NCBI GenBank assembly: GCA_940746715.1
Contig: CALNWN010000004.1
Location: 1-64,000, forward strand
Length of the DNA stretch: 64,000 nt
Reading direction: 5' to 3'
Source: an uncultured Paraburkholderia sp.
GTDB taxonomy: Bacteria; Pseudomonadota; Gammaproteobacteria; Burkholderiales; Burkholderiaceae
Notes under the pieces: generated by a model
Database searches by the model: none
What the model was told of the DNA's origin: nothing
Seen by the model: the letters and a program-made list of their open reading frames with translations, nothing else
Program-made: the position numbers and the translations under genes
Part shown: one piece after another, positions 48,278 to 57,747 of the stretch
Numbering within the stretch: position 1 is the first letter of the stretch
Layout of the letters: each line of letters opens with the position of its first letter

Positions 48278-49393
48278 TCAGAACTTGTGGCGCAAGCCGA
48301 GCGCCGCCACGATCTCATGCGAATTGCTCGACGCGCTGACCGGCCACAACGCGGCCACGGCGGTTTTTCCGGTCGAGTCGGTGCCGCTCGCGCGTTGATA
48401 GCCGGTGGTCAGATAGACGTCGGTGCGCTTGGACAGAAAATAGTCGGCGCCGGCGTTCACCTGGTTGTAGTGTGCGTCGCCTGCGCCATGGCTGCGTGTG
48501 TAGTTGTACGCGAGCCCCACGAGCAGCGCCGGTGTGAACTGGTAGCTGAAGTTCGCTTCGGCGTTATCGAATACGGCCGTCGCGCCGTTATAGCGGGCAA
48601 TGGGCGCGGATGCCGCGCCGGAGCCCAGATCCTCGAAGCGCGAATTCGAGTAGACAAGGCCGAACTTCGCCGCGCCGAACGTGTAATTGCCGCCCACGGA
48701 CGCGACGCGCTGCGTGCGGGCCGACGTGTAGCCCGAATAGATCGGCGTGTTGTTCGGCGAAATGGCGGCGGCGCCGGCGGTCCCGTCCCACAGTGCGGTG
48801 TTCGGGCGCGAGCGGTCCGCGGTTATAGCCGGCGGCGATGCTCCAGATGCGGTTGTTGAAGTTGCCTGCCGTACCGCCGAAGCTGAACAGCGCGCCCGCG
48901 CGGAATCCGCCGTAGTCCTGCGAGATGTACTTGACGCTGTTGCTGATGCGCGCGTTGACATAGAGGTTGTCGGTGTCGCCCGGATGTGCGCCGATGCCGC
49001 CAGCCCACTGGTTCGCGGCAATCAGCGGGCCGACGAAATCCGCGGACGGCTCGTTCTGCCTGCCGAGCGTCACCGTGCCGTAGGGCGTGTTCATGCCGAC
49101 CCAGGCGGCGCGGCCGAACATGCGGCCGTTCTGGCCGAGCGTGCCGGTCGTGCCGCTGAAGCCGTTTTCCAATGTAAAGATGGCTTTGAGACCGCCGCCC
49201 AGATTCTCGACGCCCTTCAGCCCCCAACGGCTGCCGGATTCGACGCCGCTCGACATCTGCCAGGCTGTGCCGCCTTTCTGGTTGTTCGTGTACATGAGCG
49301 ATGTGTCGATCAGACCGTACAGCGGACGCTGCTCTGTGCATGAGCCGATACGGCGAAACCGAGCGTGCCGAACAGCGCGAGGGACCTTCTCAT
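48278..49393 (-). pseudogene. Gram-negative porin (OmpC-like, Burkholderia type), frameshifted
   Basis: ATG 49393 begins the signal peptide MRRSLALFGTLGFAVSAHAQ. One base is then missing before LYGLIDTSLMYTNNQKGG, the classical first porin strand. A second shift near 48830 precedes NTPIYSGYTSARTQRVASVG, and the barrel ends with the C-terminal Phe in GLRHKF. This is a ~370-residue trimeric outer-membrane channel. As the first gene of the cluster it probably admits the substrate. Confidence 0.88.
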
Positions 49394-49653
49394 TCGTTTT
49401 GTCTCCAGTCGTTTGCGGGTTTGAGCGGATCGATCATTTGGCGTGGGCCGCGTGGGCGGCAGGCCGTGTTTGTTTGACCGTTGCAGTCATTCTATGCCGC
49501 ACGTTTGATCGAACCAAGCAGGAGTTAATCCTAATTTTGATCGAGTCGATCGTTTTCGGAGGATGGAGGGCGGGAGAGAGGGGCGCGAAGCGCCGGCCCT
49601 GACTGATGAGTCAGACGTCAGCGGTGTTGCTGGATGGGTTCTGTCGATGAGGT

Positions 49654-49960
49654 CTATGCCGGGACTGCGTTTGTCTCGTCGCGATCCCATGGAGGAATCC
49701 CGCCGAACGCATCGACCAGGAAGTCGATCATCACACGCACGCGGGCGCTCAGGTGTCGACGGCTCGGATACAGGGCGAGTATGTCGATCTCAGGCAAGCG
49801 ATAGTCGGGCAAGACGTGGACGAGCGTGCCGGCACGCAGATCGTTGCCGATCAGGAAGGTGGGCTGCCCGATCAGCCCGTGCCCGGCGAGCGCCGCTGCG
49901 CGCGCCGTGTCGCCGTTATTCGTATGCATGCGGCAGTCCACCTTGACCGCGTGCGTCTTG
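49654..49960 (-). pseudogene. LysR-family regulator, C-terminal fragment
   Basis: The sequence CRMHTNNGDTARAAALAGHG to SARVRVMIDFLVDAFGG is the end of a LysR effector-binding domain. The helix-turn-helix and the first ~200 residues are absent. At about 49960 the sequence becomes the middle of a plus-strand SDR gene. Such regulators are often divergent from the gene they control, so one deletion seems to have removed both 5' ends and the shared promoter region. Confidence 0.82.
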
Positions 49961-50518
49961 CCCGGACGTGGAGATTCTCGTCAACAATCTCGGCATCTTC
50001 GAGCCGAAGCCGTTTGAAGACATCCCCGACGCGGACTGGCAGCGTTTTTTCGACGTGAATGTCCTGAGCGGCGTGCGTCTCGCCCGGCTCTTTTTGTCTG
50101 CGATGAAGCGGGCCAACTGGGGACGCATCATTTTCATCTCGAGCGAAAGCGCGGTGCAGATTCCGGCTGAAATGATCCGCTACGGGATGACGAAAACCGC
50201 GCGCAGCTGGCGGTCGCTCGCGGACTCGCGGAAGCCGTTGCCGGAACGGGCATCACGGTCAACAGCGTGCTGCCGGGACCCACGAAATCGCGCGGCGTGG
50301 GCGAGTTCGTGGAGACGCTGGCGAAGGCCGACGGCAAATCGTTTGAGGCGTTCGAGAAGGAGTTCTTCGAAAAGGTCCGTCCCACCTCGCTCATCAAGCG
50401 ATTCGGTTCGCCGCAGGAAGTGGCGTCGCTCGTGGCCTATATTGCCAGTCCGCTTGCGTCGGCCACCACCGGAGCCGCGTTGCGCGCGGACGGGGGCGTA
50501 ATCAAGAGCGCTTTCTAG
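49961..50518 (+). pseudogene. SDR-family oxidoreductase lacking its N-terminus
   Basis: The open sequence starts at VEILVNNLGIFEPKPFEDIP, the NNxG region that normally lies near residue 85 of an SDR. It continues through SSESAVQIPAEMIRYGMTKT (Ser-Tyr-Lys triad). A frameshift near 50200 then leads to GITVNSVLPGPTKSRGVGEF and ATTGAALRADGGVIKSAF. The cofactor-binding TGxxxGIG segment is missing. It is joined to the LysR fragment, so it cannot be functional. Confidence 0.82.
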
Positions 50519-50524
50519 CGCTGC

Positions 50525-50541
50525 GCCGGCATTGGGCCGGC
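50525..50541 (+). terminator. Short hairpin with T-run after the SDR remnant
   Basis: GCCGG (50525-50529) pairs with CCGGC (50537-50541) and is followed by TTTT. The ~300 bases from here to the next gene show no other feature. Confidence 0.55.
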
Positions 50542-50845
50542 TTTTGCGCACCTTTTGCGCAGCTTTTGCGGCCCGGGCACGCTGAAAACTGCTACCGCTT
50601 CAGCGTTGCCCGCCCTATAACTCTCACTAGCAGGGCGATTATGTGTGTCGAGGGTCCACGAAACTCGCTGACACCTGCCACTTCGCACGCCAACTCGCAC
50701 TGGTCCACCCGGTGCACTGCTCGCCTCATCTGTCAAATCACCCACCGGAGTCTTTCGCTCGTCCAGTCATGGCCGATCGTGCCATGCGTGCGCGGGCGAG
50801 TGACGCGTCGCACCCATGCAGGTTGAACGTAATGAAGGAGTCAAC

Positions 50846-51094
50846 GTGAAAACACGATTTGTCGTCGCCTGTGCGACAGGCCTGTTCGTGACGAGCGGTC
50901 TCGCGTATTCGCAAGGAATGCCGGAAACGTCACAGCCGGTCCAGCAGGAAAACGCCGCGACTCAAAACGCCGCGCCCGACACGACGTCGCAGTCATACGG
51001 CGGCATGCCCGGCACGCAGATGCAAAGCGGCACGAGGCGCGCAGAGCGCTGCACTGACGGGCCGCAATGCAATATCTTTTTCGGCGGGAGCTGA
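50846..51094 (+). CDS. Hypothetical exported protein (82 residues)
   Basis: GTG 50846, preceded by AAGGAG at 50835-50840, begins a signal peptide (KTRFVVACATGLFVTSGLAY). A Gln/Ser/Thr-rich region (QPVQQENAATQNAAPDTTSQ) follows, then GGMPGTQMQSG and a Cys pair (ERCTDGPQC). It has no recognised domain. The two Cys may form a periplasmic disulfide. Confidence 0.6.
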   Translation: MKTRFVVACATGLFVTSGLAYSQGMPETSQPVQQENAATQNAAPDTTSQSYGGMPGTQMQSGTRRAERCTDGPQCNIFFGGS

Positions 51095-51290
51095 AACGAA
51101 TTGATATCTGGCAGGCCACCGCGCGATCCGCGATGGCCGGGGAGGTCGACAGATGATTTGTCTTTCTCAAGGCACTATGTTTGGGCGTTGAATCGCGAAT
51201 GTGACAGCGACCTGAAAGGAGAGAGCCGCTGTGTGCCAGATGGTGTGCCAGATGAAGGTTGAATGGCAGTCAGCCCTCTGAAGCTCTGCG

Positions 51291-51527
51291 TCATTCACCG
51301 TTGCTGACGGCTGCTTTCGCTTTCAGTACTGAACCGCCTGATTGCGTAGCGGTCTTGCCGTTGTCGCCATAAGCCGTATCGGTCTGTACTTGCGTTGGTT
51401 GCGTCTCATGCGTCACTGTCTGCTTCATCATCAGCTCGGTCAGAGCTTTGTCTTCTGCATCGCCTTGCTCGGCATTCGCCACTGGCAGAACGGCGAGCAT
51501 CGCAACGAACCATATAAGCGCTTTCAT
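51291..51527 (-). CDS. Hypothetical exported protein (78 residues)
   Basis: ATG 51527 begins MKALIWFVAMLAVLPVANAE, a clear signal peptide. A polar region (DKALTELMMKQTVTHETQPT, then QTDTAYGDNGKTATQSGG) with no known domain follows. Small exported proteins of this kind are common in Burkholderiales, and I assign no function. Convergent with the upstream small protein gene. Confidence 0.65.
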   Translation of the reverse strand: MKALIWFVAMLAVLPVANAEQGDAEDKALTELMMKQTVTHETQPTQVQTDTAYGDNGKTATQSGGSVLKAKAAVSNGE

Positions 51528-51860
51528 GATGCGTCTCCGAGAAATGTTTTTTTGCAGTACGCGGGTTCCTCCATGGATAACGGATAGGACAACTATAGTT
51601 TCGTGCGTCGCCGACTCAAGGTGCGTTTGACTTATGGGAGAGGGCAGGTTTCATCTGAACGTGGGTAAGTTGCAGGCTTACGTCGGGGTGTTGCAAGCTG
51701 CGAGGGTGGGGCAGGGATCATTGGGGCTGGTTGGTGCCCTTTTGCCGGCGGCGGTTCGGGGGTTGCGAATGGCGCACTATTTGCACACCAATGGGTGATT
51801 TGCTTTCGTAAAAACGTATCTCGAAGGCACCCGACCTGAGGCCGACTTTAACTTCATTTG
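51528..51860. other. Intergenic region left of the nitrile hydratase island
   Basis: About 330 bases without a recognised gene. The left boundary of the island probably lies here; the last ~80 bases before the GST stop are visibly richer in A and T (CTTTAACTTCATTTGTTAAT). No direct repeat matching the right junction was identified by eye. Confidence 0.5.
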
Positions 51861-52673
51861 TTAATCGGGGCGGCGCACCCACCACCGTTTCCAGATTCGA
51901 TCGTGATAGTCGACGAGCCGCTTTTCGCCTGCGATGTACGAACGCAGCGGGCTCGGAAACGGATGAACCAGCGTGCAATGCACCCAGGCAAATCCGATCG
52001 CATCGAGCGTGCTCGGTACATCACCGAACAGATAGGTTTTGTGGCTCAAGAACTCGGCCACTGCACGCCACGCTTCGACCCCCATCTGGCTGATTTCATC
52101 GTAGGTGTGTCGCCCGACGCCTTGTGCCCACACTTGTTGCATCACTCGCCGACGCGCCAACGCCAATGGAATCGGCGCAATCAATGGAAGCACGTGCGAG
52201 CCGACGCCCGGTGTGCATCGTCTCGCATACTCAACCAGGAAGGGACGATAGATAGCCATATTGCTGTCTATGCCCCAGCGGAAGTACACCCCGATAAAAT
52301 ACAGATCGCTTTCGAACAGCGACTTGAAGGCTAGCAGTTGCGCAGTTTCGAGCGCACTCAAGTGGGTGTCGTTCAGCGCCTGCGGATAGCGACGCTGTAA
52401 CTCACGAATGATAAAACTGGAGTCCGCAATCAGCTCTCCGTCTATGGAGACGACGGGCAGCTTCCCCTTCGGCATTCTGGCGCAGTTACCGGTTCGCGTC
52501 TCGTAGGGCAGGCCCGACATGCGCAGCCAGGTCTCCAGCTTTACGACAAAGGGGCTTATATCGGGCGACTCATCGCTCGATCCATATCCGAACTTGTAGA
52601 CAAATGATCGGCATTTGTCTTCCTCGACAAGTCCTGCGACCCACGATTCGATTGCTAGTGATAGCTGATTCAA
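51861..52673 (-). CDS. FAX/metaxin-type glutathione S-transferase-like protein
   Basis: A 270-residue protein of the failed-axon-connections (FAX)/metaxin-like GST group. The thioredoxin-like N-domain contains ISPFVVKLETWLRMSGLPYE (residues about 40-59) and GKLPVVSIDGELIADSSFII. The helical C-domain ends with LFGDVPSTLDAIGFAWVHCT, typical of GST_C_6. Bacterial members are poorly characterised and may detoxify or transfer thiols. It starts 7 bases after the FAD monooxygenase stop on the same strand, so the two are co-transcribed. Confidence 0.82.
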   Translation of the reverse strand: MNQLSLAIESWVAGLVEEDKCRSFVYKFGYGSSDESPDISPFVVKLETWLRMSGLPYETRTGNCARMPKGKLPVVSIDGELIADSSFIIRELQRRYPQALNDTHLSALETAQLLAFKSLFESDLYFIGVYFRWGIDSNMAIYRPFLVEYARRCTPGVGSHVLPLIAPIPLALARRRVMQQVWAQGVGRHTYDEISQMGVEAWRAVAEFLSHKTYLFGDVPSTLDAIGFAWVHCTLVHPFPSPLRSYIAGEKRLVDYHDRIWKRWWVRRPD

Positions 52674-52680
52674 TCACTGA

Positions 52681-53991
52681 TCAGACCGGTGCGTCACGTT
52701 GCGCGCTGCTGGATGCGGGCCGGCTCATGCAAACCCAGAGCATTCGCAATACTGCCTGTGGCGCCAGTAACTGAGCGGGCCCATTGAGACGCGCCGCGAA
52801 GTTATGCACTTGCCTCGACGCCCAATCGTCTTGTGCCGCTGCTGCAAATGCCAGTCGCTCGAGCACGTTGAATTTGCGGCGGCGAGCCATGTCGCGGACA
52901 AAGAAGCGGTGTCCGTACAGTCTGCGTGACACCGTCCTCGTGTAGCAACCGAGTGCACCACGCAGGGGTCGATCGTCGCGCAAGGCCGGCGTGAGTGCGT
53001 CGACCAACCATTCAGCCGTCTGAAATGCGAAACCACAGCTGACGCCGGGCAACGAGTCAAGACTCATCAATGCGTCTCCTACGAATGCGATGTTGCGCGC
53101 TGACGCTCGCCGCGACAAATTCGGGTAGTCTTTGACCATCAAAACCCGCCCCGCTGGAATCGCCGTGGATAAATCAGGAGCATCGGGAAAGCTCACGATG
53201 GCCCGCGTCAGCGAGTCGCGTGGCGACAGGTGAAATTCTTCAAACGCATCTTTGGTGGACATATACGCGACGACCGTTATGCCATCGTCGTTCGGGAAAA
53301 TGTAACCCATTTTAGGCCCGCGCATCCATATCTGCGAACAGGTACCACGCACGAGGCGCACTCCGCGATAAGCAGCGGAAGCGGCGAATCGCGTATTCGG
53401 CGTTGAAACGGCCTTGACTCCCGCGATCGTTGCGAGCGGAGAACTCCTGCCGTCCGCGCCTACCACGAGCCGCGTTTGAAGTACCGCTGAATCCATGCCT
53501 GCCAGCTCTACACGCTTCACTTCTCCCTGTTGCTCGACGAGCCGTTGCACGTGACAGCCGAGGAAGCTCGTGACACTTGGGGTCGTAACGGCGAGGCGGC
53601 GAAGAATCGGGTCGAGCGTGCGGCGCTGAACGTTGTACCCAAACAGCTCCATACCGTCTTTATCGACGGGGGACAGATTGCCGATCCAGCCATAGCGTGT
53701 CCAGATATTGATGTTGTTGCGTATGGCGCCAGCCTCCTCAATGAGGCAATCAAGACCGAGACGACGGATGGTGGGTGTGGCACTAGGCTGGATGAAGTGC
53801 GTGCATAGCTGCTTGTATGCATCCTCCTTCGCGTGATGCTCCACCAGAGCTACATGTAGGCCTTCCAGCGCAAACAGGCGCGCCGCAGTACAGCCGGCGA
53901 TACCCGCACCGGCGATTACAACGTCGAAGCTTGAGTCGGCGTGTTTGTGGCGCGCGGCTGTCTCACTGCTTAAGGGTATGGAGCGGTTCAT
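52681..53991 (-). CDS. FAD-dependent monooxygenase/oxidoreductase
   Basis: A 436-residue single-component flavoprotein. The FAD-binding GxGxxG lies in VVIAGAGIAGCTAARLFALE (residues about 25-44). The DG motif is in VGADGRSSPL near 177, and the GD motif in FVGDALMSLDSLPGVSCGFA near 305. No WxWxIP halogenase motif is present. The ATG at 53991 follows AGGAGG and is preferred over the GTG at 54039. The substrate is unknown. It is divergent from the nitrile hydratase genes across ~250 bases that must hold both promoters. Confidence 0.85.
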   Translation of the reverse strand: MNRSIPLSSETAARHKHADSSFDVVIAGAGIAGCTAARLFALEGLHVALVEHHAKEDAYKQLCTHFIQPSATPTIRRLGLDCLIEEAGAIRNNINIWTRYGWIGNLSPVDKDGMELFGYNVQRRTLDPILRRLAVTTPSVTSFLGCHVQRLVEQQGEVKRVELAGMDSAVLQTRLVVGADGRSSPLATIAGVKAVSTPNTRFAASAAYRGVRLVRGTCSQIWMRGPKMGYIFPNDDGITVVAYMSTKDAFEEFHLSPRDSLTRAIVSFPDAPDLSTAIPAGRVLMVKDYPNLSRRASARNIAFVGDALMSLDSLPGVSCGFAFQTAEWLVDALTPALRDDRPLRGALGCYTRTVSRRLYGHRFFVRDMARRRKFNVLERLAFAAAAQDDWASRQVHNFAARLNGPAQLLAPQAVLRMLWVCMSRPASSSAQRDAPV

Positions 53992-54247
53992 CCATTCCTC
54001 CTGTTGAACATCCGAGGCGCACATCTGTACAGGCCTCACGAAGTATAGGTATGGCTTGTCGCTGCGGGCAGTCCCGAAATGACAATATGCGACGCATATG
54101 CGCCATGCAGTCAGGACTGCGTTGAATTTCGGCGGACTTCGACTAATGTGGTACGCGGTGGAGACGCTCTGACGTATTGCTCAAGACTTCGCGCTTCCTC
54201 AAAACAGTCGGACGTGCATCCATTCAGGCAGCTTCTGATGAACTTCC

Positions 54248-54916
54248 ATGAGCGCTAGCAGTTCTGCGCGCGACGACGCGGGCGACCCGCATGCCGCAGC
54301 TCACGACCACACGGGCAGTGCACTCCCGCAGGTGGACGTGCGTGTTCGTGCGCTTGAATCCCTGCTGGTCGAGAGGGGATATATCGATCCACATGCTCTC
54401 GACGTACTGATCGAAACATACGAGCGTAGGATTGGACCGCGCAACGGTGCCCGCGTGGTCGCAAAAGCGTGGTGCGACCCCGCTTATAAACGATGGTTGC
54501 TCGACGACGCGACCGCGGCGATCGCCTCGCTTGGCTATGAAGGCCGCCAAGGGGAACATATGGTCGTGCTGGAAAACACTACTCGCGTGCATAACATGGT
54601 GGTCTGCACGCTGTGTTCGTGCTATCCGTGGCCGGTACTTGGGCTTCCCCCGGTTTGGTACAAGTCGGCGCCGTACCGGGCCCGAGCGGTGATTGATCCG
54701 AGAGGTGTACTAAAGGAATTCGGTTTTGAATTACCAGCTGAAGTCGAGATTCTCGTGTGGGATTCGACTTCTGAGGTTCGCTATCTTGTTCTGCCCATGC
54801 GGCCTCTGGAAACTGCTGGTTTTTCTGAGGAAGCGTTAGCCGGGCTCGTCACGCGTGACTCGATGATCGGGACCGGCCTCCCGAAAACGCCGGAATCTGC
54901 GAGAAATCCGTCATGA
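54248..54916 (+). CDS. nthA: Nitrile hydratase alpha subunit, cobalt type
   Basis: A 222-residue alpha subunit of nitrile hydratase, which hydrates nitriles to amides. The active-site loop [20 protein letters not shown] (residues 119-138) carries the three ligand Cys 120, 123 and 125. Thr 121 marks the cobalt class (iron enzymes have Ser). It has full-length character, with a His-rich N-terminal extension (DPHAAAHDH). Its stop overlaps the beta-subunit start (ATGA), so translation is coupled. Codon use appears less GC-biased than in flanking genes. Confidence 0.95.
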   Translation: MSASSSARDDAGDPHAAAHDHTGSALPQVDVRVRALESLLVERGYIDPHALDVLIETYERRIGPRNGARVVAKAWCDPAYKRWLLDDATAAIASLGYEGRQGEHMVVLENTTRVHNMVVCTLCSCYPWPVLGLPPVWYKSAPYRARAVIDPRGVLKEFGFELPAEVEILVWDSTSEVRYLVLPMRPLETAGFSEEALAGLVTRDSMIGTGLPKTPESARNPS

Positions 54917-55584
54917 ACGGTGCGCAAGATGTCGGCGGCATGCAATCATTCGGCCCGATCCGCCACCAGGCAGATACATCGGTTTTTCACGCTGACTGGG
55001 AGCGGCGCGTACTGGCAATGACATTGGCGATGGGTGCCGTGGGTAAATGGAACATCGACATGTCTCGTGCCGCGCGGGAGGGATTGCCGCCAGCGCAATA
55101 TCTGGCAAGCACCTACTTCGAGATATGGTTCGAAGCTCTGAAAACGCTGCTCATGGACACCGGCTTGTTGACGGCCGCGGAAATCGCAAGCGGCGTGCCG
55201 GATGATCGCGGCAACCCCGTGCCTCGTGTCTTGATGGCTAACGACGTGGCTGCCGCGCTACGCCGGGGCAACTCTGTAACTCGACCGGCGGTCACCGAGG
55301 CGCGCTTCAGGGTCGACGACGAAGTACTGACCCGTCAGCTGAACCCTTCCACCCATACGCGATTGCCGCGCTATTGTCGAGGCAGGCGAGGTCGGGTTAT
55401 CGCGGTGCACGGTCCGCACGTTTTTCCAGACTCCAATGCAATTGGGCGAGGTGAAGAGCCACATTGGCTCTATACCGTTCGGTTCACTGCGGCAGAACTT
55501 TGGGGAAAGGATACGACTGCGGCAAGTGTTTGTGTGGATTGCTGGGAACCCTATCTGGAGTATTCAAACGTTACGCCTATCTGA
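54913..55584 (+). CDS. nthB: Nitrile hydratase beta subunit
   Basis: A 223-residue beta subunit beginning [16 protein letters not shown], matching the MNGxxDxGG family start. It ends with the typical barrel ([43 protein letters not shown]). It contributes Arg residues to the metal loop of the alpha subunit and shapes the substrate channel. It is followed 1 base later by the accessory gene. Length and motifs are complete, unlike the split-beta enzymes. Confidence 0.93.
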   Translation: MNGAQDVGGMQSFGPIRHQADTSVFHADWERRVLAMTLAMGAVGKWNIDMSRAAREGLPPAQYLASTYFEIWFEALKTLLMDTGLLTAAEIASGVPDDRGNPVPRVLMANDVAAALRRGNSVTRPAVTEARFRVDDEVLTRQLNPSTHTRLPRYCRGRRGRVIAVHGPHVFPDSNAIGRGEEPHWLYTVRFTAAELWGKDTTAASVCVDCWEPYLEYSNVTPI

Positions 55585-55585
55585 T

Positions 55586-55933
55586 ATGCCGCATACCCGC
55601 TCGAGTTCTCGTGAACTGCGCGACGTCTTGCCTGCCTTGCCTTCCAGCGACGCGGAACCTGCTTTCGGTGCGCCATGGCAAGCCCGGGCGTTTGCCATGA
55701 CGTTGAGACTGCATGAGCTTGGCGTGTTCACGTGGGCCGAGTGGGCGGAATGCCTGGGTCAGACCATCCGCGAGGCGCAGGCTGCTGGCGAGCTGGACTA
55801 CGGGGACACCTACTACTATCACTGGTTGGCGGCATTGGAGCGCATCAGCGCGAACAAGGGATTGGTGACCGACCGCAGTCTCGCGCAGCGTGTAGTAACG
55901 CGCATCGTTGAACGCGGATTCGGCAATGCCTAG
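55586..55933 (+). CDS. Nitrile hydratase accessory/activator protein with altered C-terminus
   Basis: A 115-residue homologue of the small accessory (P14K-like) protein that inserts cobalt into nitrile hydratase. PAFGAPWQARAFAMTLRLHE and GVFTWAEWAECLGQTIREAQ, then GDTYYYHWLAALERISANKG are typical. After LVTDR (about residue 97) the family resemblance ends. The last ~18 residues are encoded by the antisense strand of the sfnB remnant. About 20 native residues, usually basic and involved in maturation, are therefore lost; activity is uncertain. Confidence 0.82.
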   Translation: MPHTRSSSRELRDVLPALPSSDAEPAFGAPWQARAFAMTLRLHELGVFTWAEWAECLGQTIREAQAAGELDYGDTYYYHWLAALERISANKGLVTDRSLAQRVVTRIVERGFGNA

Positions 55934-56688
55934 ATAAACGTGTGTGAGAATCAGTTGTGCGAGCAACGGGCGAAGGCGGGCGAACGGAGTGGACAGCGGC
56001 CCGGGGTCCGCGAGTATTTCGTGGTCCTCTACTCGCACCTTCTCGAAAGTGACCGTGCCGCTATCGGTTTGCCGCTGCCCAATGCTGTTCCAGTCGTCGG
56101 CAATCGAAATGCCCTGACGTGCGCTCGGCACTGCTGCGACGAGGAGTGCTCCGCTTCCGGCATCACGCGCGGATGCAATCATCATCTCGGAGTCGAGCGC
56201 GCCTGAACAGAAGCTCTTCTGTCCGCTGAATTCGTGCCAGCCATCCTGCGGGCGGCTTATCGTGCGCGTGTCGAGCGGATTGAGTGCGTTGCCCCAGAAC
56301 CAACGGCGTCTCGCCGTCTGTTCGAACCATGACTCCCATTGCGAAGCACGTCCGAAGAGACGCGTTGTCGCGAGCATCAGATGATGAAACACGAACACGT
56401 GCGCGAGCGAGCTGTCGGCTGTACCCAGGAGCCGCACAACGTCGAGCGTGACTCGCCAGTTTGCGCCTATCCCGCCATATTCCAAAGGAATGCTAAGTGC
56501 CAGAAGAACGCATCGCGTTCGGCCTTGGGCGTGCCGCCGCGCGCGTCGCGCTCGACTGCGGTAGCCGCGAAGTCTGCGGCAAGACGCCGCGCCTGCTCGA
56601 AAACCGCGTCGCGTGCGATCCGTGCTTGCGGCACGGGCGCGCCGCGGCTTGAGTTGTCCTGATGGGTCGGAGTTTCTATCAGAGTCAT
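55880..56688 (-). pseudogene. sfnB: SfnB-like acyl-CoA dehydrogenase family protein, truncated by the island
   Basis: ATG 56688 begins MTLIETPTHQDNSSRGAPVP. The frame shifts near 56480 into SIPLEYGGIGANWRVTLDVV and continues through an acyl-CoA-dehydrogenase fold (FSGQKSFCSGALDSEMMIAS, GQRQTDSGTVTFEKVRVEDH). It stops resembling the family at NDARYYTLRE (about 55880), where it meets the nitrile hydratase accessory gene in antisense. The C-terminal ~130 residues are missing. SfnB-type flavoproteins take part in dimethylsulfone utilisation, matching sfnG nearby. Confidence 0.83.
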
Positions 56689-57138
56689 TGGCGTACAGGT
56701 TGGGTACGGTCGACCGGACGTGAAGCAACTGCACGGACGAGCGCGCGATTGCTGCCTCTGCAGCACATTGTGAACATGTCCCTGTGTTTGCGAGCGACTT
56801 TGTTTCAATAACCAAATTCAGATTGCTGCTAACGCTGCAGCAACGACGGCCACCGTGCTGATGCTGCGCGCCGGCAAGCATTCTGTAAGAGCTCTAACTG
56901 AAAACTGCTCCTCACGCAGCAGCGATGCAGCCAATGTGTTGGCGGGCGTTCATCGCAGAAACGCATAAGGTTCGGGCCATTTCAGATAACGACGCCAAGC
57001 CGATGCGCCACCCCTTACCGGAGCGCGCGAGACGCCCATTCAGGCGGGACGTTCTGCGCGGCGCACCTGGCTTGGCATGCTCTTCGCATTGAAGTCGGTA
57101 CTGGCGATTGCCCGTCTTACACAATGAGGACTACCTGA
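56689..57138. other. Intergenic region between sfnB and msuE
   Basis: 450 bases between divergent sulfur genes. No gene was recognised. An inverted A/T-rich stretch around 56800-56830 may hold the promoters; no operator could be assigned. Confidence 0.5.
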
Positions 57139-57710
57139 ATGAGCAAAACATTGAAAGTGGTAGCGGTGTCGGGAAGCCTGCGGCGCCCATCGCGTACCTC
57201 AGCGCTCGTGAAGCAACTGGTGCACTCTTTAGCTTCGGTCTTGCCCATCGACTCGCATATTGTGGAACTGAGCGATATCGCACCGAGGCTCACGGCCACG
57301 CTCGATCGAACCGAATTGTCCGCCGATGTTCAGGCTCATATTCATGCGATTGAATCCGCGGACCTGCTGGTCGTCGCGAGCCCCGTTTATCGCGCGTCGT
57401 ATGCGGGACTCTTCAAGCATCTATTCGATCTCGTGCATCACGAGGCGCTGATCGATGTGCCCGTGCTGCTTGCTGCGACAGGCGGCAGCGAGCGTCACGC
57501 GTCGTGATCGATCATCAGTTGCGGCCGCTTTTCAGCTTCTTTCAGGCGCGCACGTTGCCCGTCGGCGTCTATGCCTCCGAGCGCGATTTCGATGCGTATG
57601 CCGTCGCGAGCGATGCGTTGCACGAGCGGATCGCGCTCGCCGTCTCGCGAGCCTTGCCGTCGTTGCACTTTGCCGTGTCTGCAGACGAGAGCACCACGCT
57701 CGCCGTGTAA
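57139..57710 (+). pseudogene. msuE: NAD(P)H-dependent FMN reductase (MsuE-like), frameshifted
   Basis: ATG 57139 begins MSKTLKVVAVSGSLRRPSRT with the FMN phosphate loop SGSLRRPSRTS. It continues to [20 protein letters not shown] and [12 protein letters not shown]. One or two bases are lost near 57500, and [20 protein letters not shown] continues in another frame to ESTTLAV. The reductase supplies reduced FMN to two-component monooxygenases, here most likely the SfnG encoded next. Confidence 0.85.
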
Positions 57711-57747
57711 TTAACATTTTTTTACCCTATCCCGAGAGGATCGATTC

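Noticed and set aside
54248..55933. Interpretation of the three nitrile hydratase genes as a ToyJKL-like split-subunit enzyme
   Set aside because: The beta subunit is full length (223 residues, both N- and C-terminal motifs), and the third protein matches the accessory family rather than a beta half.
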